Positions 23,431-34,478 of a stretch of DNA of 64,000 nucleotides are shown here, piece after piece. The position numbers and the translations under genes were made by a program. Origin of the DNA: Diplodia intermedia (lineage: Eukaryota > Ascomycota > Dothideomycetes > Botryosphaeriales > Botryosphaeriaceae); the NCBI GenBank assembly GCA_021495925.1, contig JAKEKT010000117.1:1-64000 (forward strand), in the 5' to 3' direction. A model generated the notes under the pieces. It made no database searches. It was given only the letters and a program-made list of their open reading frames with translations, and was not told the DNA's origin. The first letter of the stretch is position 1. Each line of letters opens with the position of its first letter.

Positions 23431-26400
23431 GTCGTCCCATTCCCATTGCAGTGGTCCGTTGCTCACTGCAATATGAGATGTCGTTTGCAAAGGCAGCCTT
23501 CTGAAGACAAAAGTCATTGCAGTGTGTGTAACTTATCTGTCGGTGGGGTAACGTGAAGATGAGCGACTGCGTGCGATGTGTCAGGCTCCTTGGACGTAGA
23601 AATGGAGCTCAATAGTTGCTTGAGCAGCATGTACTGTGTGAATCAAGCCAGCCTGAGTTGGTAGCTGTAGTTGACTGGTCATGCTGCGAGCCACGATTGT
23701 TCATTCGAGGACGTAGTGGTTCATGGTGCCATCTGCGTTGGTGTTTGTCAGCATCAAACATCGCAAGACAATTTGTTGTAGCTTACCAGTCGTTCCAACA
23801 CCTTGTTTGGCAGTGAAGGCTTAGAATGCTTCGAACGCATTCTGCTGCACACGAGGAGTTTGAACTTACAAGCGGTCGCCATAGACTTCGCTCGGCTTGC
23901 GCGTCTGAGACCAAGGAAACGCAATCCCCGAACTGGGACTGGAAGACCCTCTGCCGGCCAAGCGGCTCCCATGATCGTATTCCAAACAGATATGCAAGCG
24001 AGTAGACTGGGGCTCAATGTTGTCGCGCCTCTTGATGTGCGGTTGTGAAGCAGCTCAAAGAACCCAACTGTGTGATTCGAGTATGGATTGCTGCAAGCCG
24101 GCATACTGCACTTGGGTTCCACTTCTCCACCAGGGTGTCTTAAAGCTGATGTAGATGCTGTGTTGGTCGTAACGCGAGCAGGGTGTATGTTGTCCAAGGC
24201 TTTTGTGGGATGTGTTGGAGGCAAGACGCATAACAACCATGACGTTAATGACAACGATGGTGTTCTGATCGCTCATTTGGTCAGAAGCAATGTCAAGGGA
24301 TCGCAAGTAGGAAAGCTAGCAAGGAGGCGAGAGCTGGAAAGACGATGAGCAGGTTGTCGGCCAGCGTTGAGGTCGTCACCGATAATCAGCACGAGTCCAA
24401 GCCTGGAAAACCTTTCGCGGGAGTTGACGACATCGGTGTCATCGCAGATGGCAAAGGCGCCAGCGGAAACAGTAGCGTTGTCGCGCACATCATCGAAGGT
24501 AGCCACAATCGTCCCGATGGCGTCTTTGAAGGGAGCACGAGGGGTGAGTTTGCGTAGAATGCGCTGGGGGGAAAGCGTAACTCGAAGGCTCAGAAAGATC
24601 TTTGCTCACGAGCTGTTAGCGAAGCGCTTGTGAGTGTAGCGGTTCACTAGGATCATGCATCTGCGCCGCAACTGCGATGGGTTGTTGGAGAGCTTACCGG
24701 CTTCGTCGAAACGGGGGTTCAGAGACCAGTGTAGACCACACAAAGGCCATGAAGGAGGGGCTGCAGCTATTGCATGAGCGTGGCGGTGGAGAGAGGGGCC
24801 GGGCCAAGGTGGTTGGTGGCGCGGCGGTTGCTGACGATGAGGTGGTGGAGGGCGTCGCGCGGTCGCCGGGAGTCACACGCAGCCCGCCCGACGCCAGCTA
24901 CGCGCAAAGCAGCTTCCCGCACGGCAATAGAGGTAGCGCCGCTGGCTCTTGGTAGCGCCGGGTCACCGCTCTTGCCTAAAAGTACCCCTACGTCCCGCGG
25001 GGCCAGCTTGGCTGGGTCAGGGCGGCGCAAAACGGGTGGCGCAAACAGGCTGCTCCTCCCGCCATAGCCGGCGCCATGGAAGTTGCCTCCGCCGCTTGAG
25101 AGCCACTGCTTTGCAGAGGAGCATTCCAGAGGCCGGATGTCTGACCCCCGGGCGATCATAATGACGTAGAAGCGCAGTAAGCTCACGGACCGCGCTTGCT
25201 CTGGCCTTCCATCTCAGCACAAATCCCAAGGCCTCTCTATGCCACCCCTGACTATTCCCGCTGTCGGGGCAGCGCAGAGGTCTTGCTGGGCTCCAAAGGC
25301 GAGGGCGCTGGTGGTGCAGGCCGTTCTTCCAGGCTCCAGGGGCTGCAAGTGCGGAGCACATCATGTCTCCTCTCCTAATTGCTCTATGTATGTACCTTTG
25401 CCGAAGGGCAGCGCATCGCGCAAAGCTCTAGCGTCCAGTGTGAGGCACATAGAGCTTGAGTGCAGCACTGTCCTCCCGCTCTTGGTGGAGTCTGCCGAAG
25501 GAATGGCTTCGCCGGCTACGCTTCCGCGGCTTAGCCAAGCGGGACCGGAAGTAAGGCCAGGCAGCAGCTGTGGGGCCCTGGGCAGGTGTCACTTTCTGTG
25601 GCGGGCTACTAGGTTCACGTCACCTCAGATCTTCCTCCATCTGCCCAACTCCACCCTTACCCCTCCACCCCGACTCAACACCACAACAACCGCTCCCCTC
25701 CTCTCAGCAGCAAGCGCTGGCTTCTTTGCCGCTCATGCTCGGAAGCCCTCCTCCTCCTCCTTCAAGCTGCAGTCGGCGAATCGAACGCAGAGCGGCGGCG
25801 CTGCTCGGGTGCACCCGTCACTCGCGCTCCAACGTGTTCCTCAGGTGAGCAGCCAGCTGCACAATGACTCGCTCAAGGTGGCGCTCTCTAACACTACCCT
25901 CAGCGGGTGACGAAAACTTCTTCATCGCTTCATGAACACGCTCGTCGCCTTTCTTTCCCGCTCGCGCTTGCGCAAGAGGATGGTAAGTCAGCCAGCCCTG
26001 CCTTGCGCGCCTTGTTTCTGCGCTTTTGCATGAACGGCGCTCGATTGTTTCACCATGAGGGCCTTTCTGACAGAGTTCACTTCCAGATCTTCCTGCCTCT
26101 CCACCTTCAGCTCGTGCACTCCACCTGCCTCTCCGCCTTCAGCTCGCAGCTCCTCCACCTCTTCCAGCGCCTCCATGCCTGGGTCTTCCAGCTCCTCCAC
26201 CTCCGCGACTCCAGATCCTCCATCTGTCTCAACCTAGATCTGAGACAAAGAGTCACTTGGTGAGGGAGGTTTTGCCACCCTCGTCGCTCAAAGCTCGGCA
26301 CTCCTGGACCTCCCGCAAGAAGCTTCCCTCCGACCAGACTCCAGAACACTGAGTAGTAAGTCACTTTGCCAGCCTTTCAGTACAAGATCTGACTTCGATT

Positions 26401-26674
26401 TTGGAGCAAAAAACTGACATGAATATCATAGCGCCACCACCCCGCTGCCTTTCGCCCACCTGCGCGTTGACAACACCTATCGTCGACTTTATGGTCGACG
26501 CATCCGCCGCCTTCGTGGACATTAATTCAACATAACTATCCTCCTGCCTGCCATCTTCAGACACCGGTCGCTTTCTCTCCCCTTCCCATAACCTGAGTTT
26601 TGGTGAAGATGCTCTGATCGCACTCGGCTTCGTTTTTGTTGTTCCTCTTTGCCTTTTATTAGGTACGTACCGTT
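23431..26674. other. gene-poor accessory tract, right part
   Basis: No gene could be assembled. Isolated intron-like pieces occur, for example GTAAGTC at 25,982 to CTGACAG at 26,072 and GTAAGTC at 26,355 to CATAG at 26,431. They are followed by Ser/Pro-rich or Leu-rich frames that give no recognisable protein. The minus strand at 24,270-24,560 is open with a plausible composition (VATFDDVRDNATVSAGAFAI) but no family was recognised. Confidence 0.45.
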
Positions 26675-26689
26675 GTGCCAGCTCCCACA

Positions 26690-27025
26690 TGCAAACTCTG
26701 CCGCAACAACTTACTGACATGTCGAAGAGCATTAGCTCTAAGCACCCTACAAGAAAGGCTGTGCGAGGTGGCTCTCGCGATACACAAAGATCTGCGAAGC
26801 TGCTTTCATAACACCACCGTCACGTACGAGACGGCAAATCGCGCCACCCACATCATTGGCGAAATAAACGTAACTGTCGGCTGCTGGTTAGGCCAGATGC
26901 GCGCTCTCCAGGAATGCATTGGCAAGATCAATGTGAGACGCGACACGCCCAACTTCATGGAGCTGCCCAAGGAGGTCCATGGCAGGGAGATCAAGAAGTT
27001 CAGGTTAATGCTTTCGTACGTCTAG
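26690..27025 (+). CDS. possible coding fragment, unrecognised
   Basis: A frame of about 110 residues has balanced composition and charged/hydrophobic spacing (segments LCEVALAIHKDLRSC, ATHIIGEINVTVGC, FMELPKEVHGREIKKFR). It has no in-frame ATG near its start, so it would have to be an internal or terminal exon. It is followed within 40 bases by a decayed copy of the 27,727-27,760 segment. No family is recognised. It may be part of the same relic as 27.4-29.0 kb. Confidence 0.2.
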   Translation, partial: CKLCRNNLLTCRRALALSTLQERLCEVALAIHKDLRSCFHNTTVTYETANRATHIIGEINVTVGCWLGQMRALQECIGKINVRRDTPNFMELPKEVHGREIKKFRLMLSYV

Positions 27026-27127
27026 CCCCCTCCCCTCCATCCATGAGCACCCATTGATAATAAACACAGACCTATCCCGGACTCCCCCGGGCTTGTTGTC
27101 CTTCCTTGCCTTTTATGTTTGATCCGC

Positions 27128-27186
27128 GAGCCTACAAGCACTTCATCGACGCCGACGACGCCGACAGACTCTCCAAAGCTCAACCG
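27128..27186 (+). repeat. inverted repeat, left arm
   Basis: A 59-base arm (GAGCCTACAAGCACTTCATC ... GCTCAACCG) whose reverse complement recurs at 27,269-27,327 with 52 of 59 matches. The loop between arms is 82 bases. See the right arm. Confidence 0.9.
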
Positions 27187-27268
27187 TCGGGAGCAGATGA
27201 GGCATAGACTGAATCGCATACTGTCTATGACGGGTATGAGAGGCAGCCGGTGCTGCATCTACTCCTGG

Positions 27269-27327
27269 CGGTTAAGCTTTGGAGAGTCTGTCGACATCGT
27301 CAGCATTGAGGAAGTGCTTGTAGGCTC
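27269..27327 (-). repeat. inverted repeat, right arm
   Basis: Reverse complement of 27,128-27,186. Six of the seven mismatches are transitions, with five G-to-A and one C-to-T in this arm relative to the other. The first change is TTGAGC to TTAAGC. The whole could fold into a hairpin, or be the remnant of an inverted duplication. Confidence 0.9.
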
Positions 27328-27726
27328 GGGTATCAACTTCACTATGGACTGTGGTACTACTCTCCAAGCTGGCTGTTCGTCTTGCACTGTCAAGCAAGAC
27401 AAGTCCAACTACTTGGTCCCCCAGTGGACGCCTTCCCCGCCGCGTCCGTCCGCGCCGTGTACCGCGTCAATGCTTCCGCCGCCATCAACACAAACACCGG
27501 ACGTACAACCCGAGCTTCCTGTCTCCGGCTCGCGCAAAGACCCGAGCCAGGACGACGACGTCGCCGCGCTTCGTCTCACGCAGGAACAGCGCTTCGCCCG
27601 GCGGCAGCCCGTCTCCACGCGGCGGCGCCGGCTTCCCCAGGCGCACGAGCAGTTTGCGGCACAGCAACGAGTTCCCGTTCAGCCCCGGCGCGGCCGCGAC
27701 GTTCGACGATGATTCCGACCTCAGTC

Positions 27727-27760
27727 CCCCGGGCTCGTTGTCCCGCTTTGCCTTTTATGA
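27727..27760 (+). repeat. short repeated segment, intact copy
   Basis: CCCCCGGGCTCGTTGTCCCGCTTTGCCTTTTATG recurs in altered form at 27,085-27,119 (CCCCCGGGCTTGTTGTCCTTCCTTGCCTTTTATG, described here in short pieces: CCCCCGGGCT, TTGTTGTCC, TTGCCTTTTATG). The copy here lies in a frame reading PPGSLSRFAFYDGDS. The earlier copy is out of frame. Confidence 0.65.
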
Positions 27761-27808
27761 CGGCGATTCGATGGCCGCCCGCCATCCAGCGGGTGGTACC
27801 ATCATCGG

Positions 27809-29047
27809 ATGTGCAAAGTTTGTCGCGATGTGCTCGATGAATCGGATTTCACGCTTGCAGTTCGCACCCAGCTCATATACCCTTCTGGTCAACAGACCTC
27901 TGTTGACGGGCATCCCCACCGCTGGGAGACGGCAGAGGCTCTCTTGAAGCTGGTCGAGTCTCACATTTGGGACTTGCAGCGAGACTTCCCCTGCAGTATC
28001 GAAGTCATCATAAGATCAGCCCCGGGACGAGACCATCCCCGGCGACTTCGGGTCAGGTGCCTTCTCTTGTTGAAGAATAAACTTGGCGGGGCTCAACAGT
28101 CAATCTCACGCCTGGGATGGACCCAGGCAGCACATGGCGCAAGCCATGGGAGTGCCTCTTGCTGGCCAGGCGCCAAGGACCAGCCTGGCGCCTATCTCGC
28201 GCTATTCCTCACAATCCTGCCCGCCGTCAAGACGGCTTACTTCCACACCGATAATTTCCAAGACTATTACAATGGCCTCCAAGGCCATCAGATGTCCTTC
28301 TTGGAAGTCACCTGCTCCTCTCTGGGTGCCCTGTTCACAGCGCCGTGCTTGCAGAAGATTGACATCGACAGCTACACTTCCCCAAGTATGTCGCTAGACA
28401 TACTTCCCACGCGCACCAAGATCACGAACATCGACCTCAACACCTACCACCTTGAGGCTTCCTTCCTTAGTGCGCTCGTCCAGGCCAGCCCACGTCTGAC
28501 CAAGGAGCCACTTCGATACTTCGACAGTTACACTTCCCCAGGTATGTCGCTAGACATACTTCCCACGCGCACCAAGATGACCAGCGAACACCTTCCACCT
28601 CGAGGCCTCCTTCCTCAGTGCGCTCGTCCGGGCCAGCCCACTTCTGACCAACTTCATTGTCAGCTGTGGCATGCCTGAGCAGATCAACAACTGGCTCGAG
28701 CCGGTTTGCGACGCTATCAGCAAACGCGCCTCCACGATTGAGATCCTCGCGCTCCTCACCACGATCAGGGAGGGTCACTTCGATACTTCGACTCTTTGCG
28801 CCACAATGTGGAGCCAAGAAACCCCGGCCGCCATGGCTCTCTTCGCCGATGCCAGCCAGTACCGCCACAAGAAGGCGGGCTACAACCGGTTCTGCAAGGA
28901 CACGCAGATGCTATACAACCAGGCCATGGAAAACGCCGCCTCTGAAGCTGACATAAACAACTTCATCCACTCGACCTCGGGTACAACGTCGACGCTCAGA
29001 AGAACTTCTGCGCCTCGGCAGAGGACGAGTTGCTTGGGGGGCGCTGA
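27809..29047 (+). pseudogene. frameshifted gene relic with internal tandem duplication
   Basis: The plus strand holds three successive frames that together look like one protein. Frame one runs from ATG 27,809 to 28,678 and includes AYLALFLTILPAVKTAYFHT and FQDYYNGLQGHQMSFLEV, then a leucine-rich-like stretch. Frame two takes over at about 28,600 (SALVRASPLLTNFIVSCGMP, then EILALLTTIREGHFDTSTLC). Frame three takes over at about 28,960 (GYNVDAQKNFCASAEDELLG) and stops at 29,045-29,047. The first break is explained by an 8-base deletion in the second copy of a 156-base tandem duplication. The leucine-rich pattern resembles fungal F-box/LRR-like proteins, but no F-box was identified. Introns could account for part of the breaks, so a spliced gene is not excluded. 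Confidence 0.5.
28366..28649 (+). repeat. 156-bp tandem duplication
   Basis: Unit one starts at 28,366 and unit two at 28,522, both beginning CGACAGYTACACTTCCCCA. They share TATGTCGCTAGACATACTTC, GCGCACCAAGAT and GTGCGCTCGTCC. Unit two lacks 8 bases after the ACCAAGAT block and so shifts the reading frame. Confidence 0.9.
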
Positions 29048-29278
29048 TAGCCCCACCATGCGCACCTGGGGAGTGGGTGGAATGGGAGGAATGCAGGAAG
29101 GAAAGGCGGGCGGTGGGCCTGCGACAAAGAACTTCGAGACCACCATAGGTAAACCGTAAGTTCGACCAATCCGGCGCCGAACGCCGCAAGGACGACTGGG
29201 GCTGTGTGGCGGGGGAATTGTCTCAGGAGTTGCTTTGGATGAGATGGAAAGTGATATTTATAATTAAACCACAAATGC

Positions 29279-29571
29279 TCAGACGATGGTGACCGTTGAC
29301 TCCACAGCAGCCTGCATGACGGCCTTGAGACCACGCCGTCTAATCTGTATCCTCCCCAACCGCTCGTAAGCCCCACGCACCCGACGAGATCGCCCAAGCA
29401 CAAGCCCAACAGCATCCTCCCACGTCTCAAACAGCAGCAACACATGCACCACCCCAGGGCATCCCTCTCCTCCCAACTCCTCCTCCCCCGAAGACCCCCG
29501 ACACACCGTCTCCACCTCCTCGCCCGTCTCCAACACCCCCCTCCCGACGCAAAGCGCCACATCCGGCGTAA

Positions 29572-29602
<31 letters not shown>

Positions 29603-31694
29603 CACACCGCAGTGACCCCGTCCTCCTCCTTCTCGTCGTCGTCGAAACCGCGCCTCCACCCCCGCCGCCGCCCTCCCGTCCCAAACCAGCTCGACCTCTC
29701 CCCGCGGCAGCAGCGGGCCCCGCAGCGTCACGAAGCCGTCCCTCACCGCGCCGAACCTGTCCGGCCCCGCCAACGTGACGCCTGCGTCGACGACGGCGGT
29801 GAAGAGGTGGAAGATGTCGTTGTCGTCGTTATGGCGCTTGCCCATGCCGGATGCTGCCGCTGCCGCCGCTGCTGCCGCTGCCGCTTCGTTCGTGATGACT
29901 TGTCTCCTGCCTCCTAGCCGCGATGGCGCTGCGAGGGACGCCCATGACCAGGTGGGCGCGAGGTATGGTGTCTCTTCTTCTCGCTCCTCCCTATCGCCGT
30001 CACCGTCGTCCTTTCGCGGTGCGGGTCGATGGGCAACACCTCCGCATCGGTACCTATTACTCTCATTCCGCCAGCCGAGATCCGCAACCAGCGAACGCCG
30101 CCAGAGGCCGGCGAGGTACTCGTCACCGTCGTCGCCCAACGTACTCTGCTGGGCGGCGACGGCGTTCGCGATGGCGGCGACGGCGGGGAGTCTGTCCGAG
30201 GGACGCGGCAGGGCGCGCGCGGTGGAGGCGGCGACGTAGTGCCACCATTTGTCGGGGGAGACGGTGGTGTGAGCGAGAGTGTGGCGGGGAGGAGGAGGAG
30301 GAGGAGGAGGTTTCTGGCGGGTGGATGTTTTGCGGGGGAGGAGTAGTTGCTGGCGTTCGTTGCGGTGTTGCTGGCGGTGGTGGTGGTGGCGGCGCGGCTT
30401 TTTGCAGGTCCATACCACGCGGTTGGGCAGGTAGTGGATGGCGCGCGGCGCCAGGAGGTGTTCTTGGAGCGCCCAGCTGCGGGTGTAGATCGCGTCTTCC
30501 TCTTGCGGACGACTCCTTCTCGGCTCGCTTCTTCCTTTCGGCTGCTGCGCCGTCGGCGGCCAGGGGAAGATGTCGTCTGGCGTTGCGGGGCGTGAGTAAA
30601 GGAGGGAGTGAGATCCGTCGCGTTCCGGGAATTCGAAGGCCGCGGTCTCTGCGTGCTGGACTCTTTCGGTGAGAATCGGTGTTTTTGGGTCGGGCGCGGA
30701 GGCTGCGATGATGGTTATCTGTGCGTTCTGGAAGATGCTGGCGATTTTCTGCGACTCGGTTTCCCAGTCTGTTTGGTCGTCTTGGATGATGCAGAGGGAG
30801 TCTATCCAGAGGTATCGCATTCCCAGACGGAACGTGATCTCGATAGCATCTTGGAAAAGACGGGGGAGGTTGGCGCTGTGGAGTGCGTCTTTATGAGCAT
30901 CGTAGGACGCCCGAGTTGTCGACGTTGGCCTTTCTTTTCCCCAGCAGTAACTTAGAGCTGTGTATGTTCCACGTTCGCCCTGCACTGGCTCAACAATCTT
31001 GGGAATACTGTTGGGGCCAGTGATTTGGAGCAAACGCGTTGGTAACGGGGCTGGGGAAGCGTTCGGACAACTTGGATGACTCTCATCGCATTCGACCAGA
31101 CAGTCAACGATGAAGTCGTAGACTTCTTGGTCGTTTGCGTGCTTGAAGCTCCGAGCCTCGCCGCCAATACTGGGGGTCCTGGGCCAGGCCGGAACATAAT
31201 CTTCTGTGATTCGTGAGCGAGGTAACTTTGGTAGAAGTGGGTTTTGCTGCGAACAGACCGACATGCCTGAAGACTTCTATACACTGTATCTTGCCATGTG
31301 TGATAGATGATGTTACGGGAGTAGGTGACTGGAGCATGATCGGCCATGCCGGTTTTATACAGAGATAAAATCTCGCGGATCGCCAGGAGTCCGCGAAATA
31401 ATGATCCAAAACCCGCACTATGAGCGCGCAAGACTGACAGCCATCCGTTGTAGTGTCCCCTGGTATTTCCAACTCTAGCCACTCGTCTTTCTTGATATAA
31501 TAGTCGGACATGTAGTGGCCATGAGGCGATAGGTTGTTGCAGGTGCGACATCTCCCGGTGAAAGGATAGAAACCACCACGCGTCCCTAATTTGTACTTTA
31601 TATTCCGCCAATGAAGGACAGAAGTCCCGGAAACCCGGTCTATGCTCCTGTCAAGGTGATGAACGAGTCTCTTGGGGTTGGTCTTGCTGACCAT
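29279..31694 (-). CDS. heterokaryon incompatibility (HET) domain protein
   Basis: Exons 31,361-31,694 and 29,279-31,266 are joined in phase 1 over a 94-base intron (GTATAA...TTCAG), giving 773 residues. The N-terminus has CRTCNN and DGCQSCALIVRVLDHYF, the Cys-containing lead-in common to this class. The HET domain spans about residues 213-365, with YTALSYCWG, DAIEITFRLGMRYLWIDSLC, IIQDD and ASIFQNAQITIIAASA. Downstream are YTRSWALQEHLLAPRAIHYL and the closing Val-rich TVTIV. The C-terminal half has low-complexity insertions (poly-His/Arg, poly-Ala, poly-Ser). By family knowledge, HET proteins trigger allorecognition cell death between unlike strains. The start is the first in-frame ATG. The intron position is the only one that joins the frames without a stop, but it is not proven. 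The gene sits at the edge of the relic-rich tract. Confidence 0.85.
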
Positions 31695-32503
31695 TCTTTG
31701 TGAACGAGCCCGGGTCAATAGGTAACCATTACTTTACCGACATGCAGTCCACTTTTCCTAGGTGGCACTGCCGGATAATAAGTCCTTCCTCGTGATAGTA
31801 AGTTCAGTGCTAGCAGAATTTTTGGTATCCGGCAGGGCGCAGAGTTTGGATGAGATATGTGACGATTCAGCCAGTTCTGAGAAGGCTGGAGAGTATATGG
31901 AGGTTCCTTGAGATGTTTGCTGACGTGTTTGGGCAAGTGAAATAGGGCGGCATAGCTACGTGTCGTCGTAGAAGGCTATTCGGGCTAGCTCGGGTTAGTG
32001 GGCGCATGGACGCAGCGCCAGTGGCTAATCATGGGCCGCTGTAGTGCGACGCGCTACGTTTTTGCCAAATATGGATGCTCATTGTTCATGATTATTGTCT
32101 CTATGGCTTCGCTGTCTTTCAAACGTAGATCAGGAGGTCGTCTGTTGCTGTGTCTTGGCGTCGGCTCATTGCCAAGTGAGGCCCGGAGATCGTGTTGCGA
32201 CTGATGAGAGCGGCTGCCAGGCTAGCGATGCGCGATGGTCAGACCTCCAGCCAAGCCTTGTGTTCGGCAGCAGTGAGAATAATGAAAGCGAGCGACGTGA
32301 CACGCAGCGGGCACCCGGAGAGGCGAGCGAGGGCTTGGCTCACATGTCAGAGAACCTCGGCCCTTGGCTTCCGTACCCGCGGTCAAACCACCAACGCGTT
32401 CCCCACCGATATCGTATCATGCCACGGTCAATAACCATGCGCCCGCCCACATAACACCTCCACGACACCAATGCGACACCGCCATCACCGCCCGCCGTGA
32501 GAC
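31695..32503. other. divergent promoter between HET gene and PEX2
   Basis: About 0.8 kb between two divergently transcribed genes. Composition is mixed and nothing coding was recognised. The last 100 bases before PEX2 are rich in CCACC/CGCC blocks. Confidence 0.6.
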
Positions 32504-34203
32504 ATGTCGTCGGCCGATTTCGCCCAAGCCCAGCAACGCCTGCAGGCCCGCCGTCAGCAGCGCGAACGCGACTACCGCCAACGCCTCCAAGCCCAGCGCG
32601 ACGCCCACCACCACCAACGCATCCAACGCCTCCCATACCCGCTCAGCAGGCTCGGCGGCGCCGGATTGACCCTATGGGACGCCGTCAAGGGCCGCGACGG
32701 CACCCAGCCCGCCTTCCGCGTCGGCCAGGTCGACGCCGAGCTGCTTGACGAAGAGCTGCTCGAGCTGCTGAAAGCCCAAGTCGGCGAGGGACTGAAGTAC
32801 TTTGGCGTCAGTCGCACCGCACTCCAGCCCCGACGAGAGAGAGAAACTAACGCCCCCCGCGACAGTCCCACCTCTCGGACGAATACAAGCCCGAGATCCT
32901 CCTCGCCCTGCGCGCCATCCTCTTCAAGCTCTCCATCTGGGACCACAACGCCTCCTACGGCGCCGCCCTGCAAGGCCTCCGCTACACCGACGCCCGCGCC
33001 TCCTCCTCCGCCTCCCCCTCACGCCCCGCGCCGCGCCCCTGGCAAAAAGCCGCCCACGGCCTCCTCACCATCGGCGGCCGCTACGCCTGGACGAAATGGA
33101 GCTCCCACCTCCTCACAACCCCTTCCCCCTCCTCCGCCCGGGCCCTCCTCGAACGCGCCACCGACGCCCTCGGCACCGCGCACTCGCTCGCCGCCGCCGC
33201 CTCCTTCCTCGTGTTCCTGGCCAACGGCCGGTACCGCACGCTGGCGGACCGCGCGCTGGGGCTGCGGCTGGCGCCCGCCCAGGCGGGGGTGTCGCGCGAG
33301 GTCTCGTTCGAGTACCTCAACCGCCAGCTCGTGTGGCACGCCTTCACCGAGTTCCTGCTGTTCCTGCTGCCGCTCGTCGGCGTCGCGCGGTGGCGGCGCA
33401 TCGTGGCGCGCGGGTGGAGGGGGGTGCGGGGGTGGTTCGCGGGTGCGCTGGGGCGTCGTGGTGGGGCGGACGGGGATGATGAGGAGGGGGAGAGGGGTGG
33501 AGGCAAGGCTGGGGAGTTGGGCTTCTTGCCCGAGAGGACGTGTGCGATTTGCTACGGCGATCAGAATCCCGCTGGGGGCGCGGCGGCGTCGGAGCAGCAG
33601 GTGCTGAGCGGTGGTGGCGGCGGCGGCGTGGTCGGCAGCGCGGCGACGGACGTGACGAATCCGTACCAGGCGACGCCGTGCGGCTGCGTGTACTGCTTCG
33701 TGTGCCTGGCGCAGCGGATCGAGGCCGAGGAGGGCGAGGGCTGGACGTGCCTAAGGTGCGGCGAGACGGTGAAGGCGTGTCGGCCGTGGGATGGCGACGT
33801 CATCGTCGAGCAGCAGAACCAGCAGCACCAGCAACGAGGGGACGTCGGTGGTGGGCGTCCTGCGTCTTCGGGATCGGGTAATGGCGGCGGGAAGAGCGTT
33901 GGTTTCGCGACGACGACGACGACGGATGATGAGAAGAGGAGCTTGAGGCAGCTCAGCCCGGCGCCGACGCTGGACGAGAGGGAGGTCGAGGTCGGCGGGA
34001 CGCTGTCGGCGGATGCCGAGACGGAGCAGAGCTTGCTCGGCAGCAGGGCGTTGGCGGAGAGCGAGGAGTGGGCGAGGGCGAGCAGGATCGTCGAGGAGGA
34101 TGAGGATAGCGGGGAGAGCGTTAGCGGGACTAGCAACGGCAGCGAGGATGAGCAGAGCGAGGAGATCGACGAGGAGGAGGACGAGATTGAGTTTGAGGAG
34201 TGA
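32504..34203 (+). CDS. PEX2: peroxin-2, RING E3 ligase of the peroxisomal import complex
   Basis: Exons 32,504-32,806 and 32,866-34,203 (59-base intron GTCAGT...GACAG, branch ACTAAC) give 546 residues. Exon 2 begins with SHLSDEYKPEILLALRA then FKLSIWDHNASYGAALQGLRYTD, typical of the PEX2/10/12 N-terminal membrane domain, with helices around YLNRQLVWHAFTEFLLFLLP. The RING near residues 330-400 starts CAICYGDQNP, has a Gly-rich insert, then TPCGCVYCFVCLAQ and CLRCGETV. The residue that is His in many PEX2 RINGs is Cys here (CGC). An acidic tail (EIDEEEDEIEFEE) follows. By family knowledge, PEX2 with PEX10 and PEX12 monoubiquitinates PEX5 for recycling. In filamentous fungi it is also needed for sexual development. 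The start is a clear ATG with the family N-terminus following. Confidence 0.93.
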
Positions 34204-34478
34204 TTTAGCCACGTCACGAGCGCGAGTGAAGATGAGCGAAGGAAGTTTTGGACCGATTTCACAACACCCAAGGGCTTTGACTGTGTGTCTGTTCTACCAT
34301 CGACCCATCTATCTAAGAACGATGACGGAAAAGCGTAGGTAGTCGTATTAATTGATACCCCCTCCCTCCACAACGAGCAGCAGTACAACTCCTCGCCCCG
34401 CAGTCCGTCCGCAGTCCACCAACTCTCTCACCAACTCTCTCACCAACCCCCCCTCAAACAAAAAAACAAAAAATCAAC
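34204..34478. other. 3' intergenic, pyrimidine-rich
   Basis: Shared 3' region of PEX2 and the small coiled-coil protein. It includes repeated CTCTCACCAACTCTCTCACCA. Nothing coding was recognised. Confidence 0.5.
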
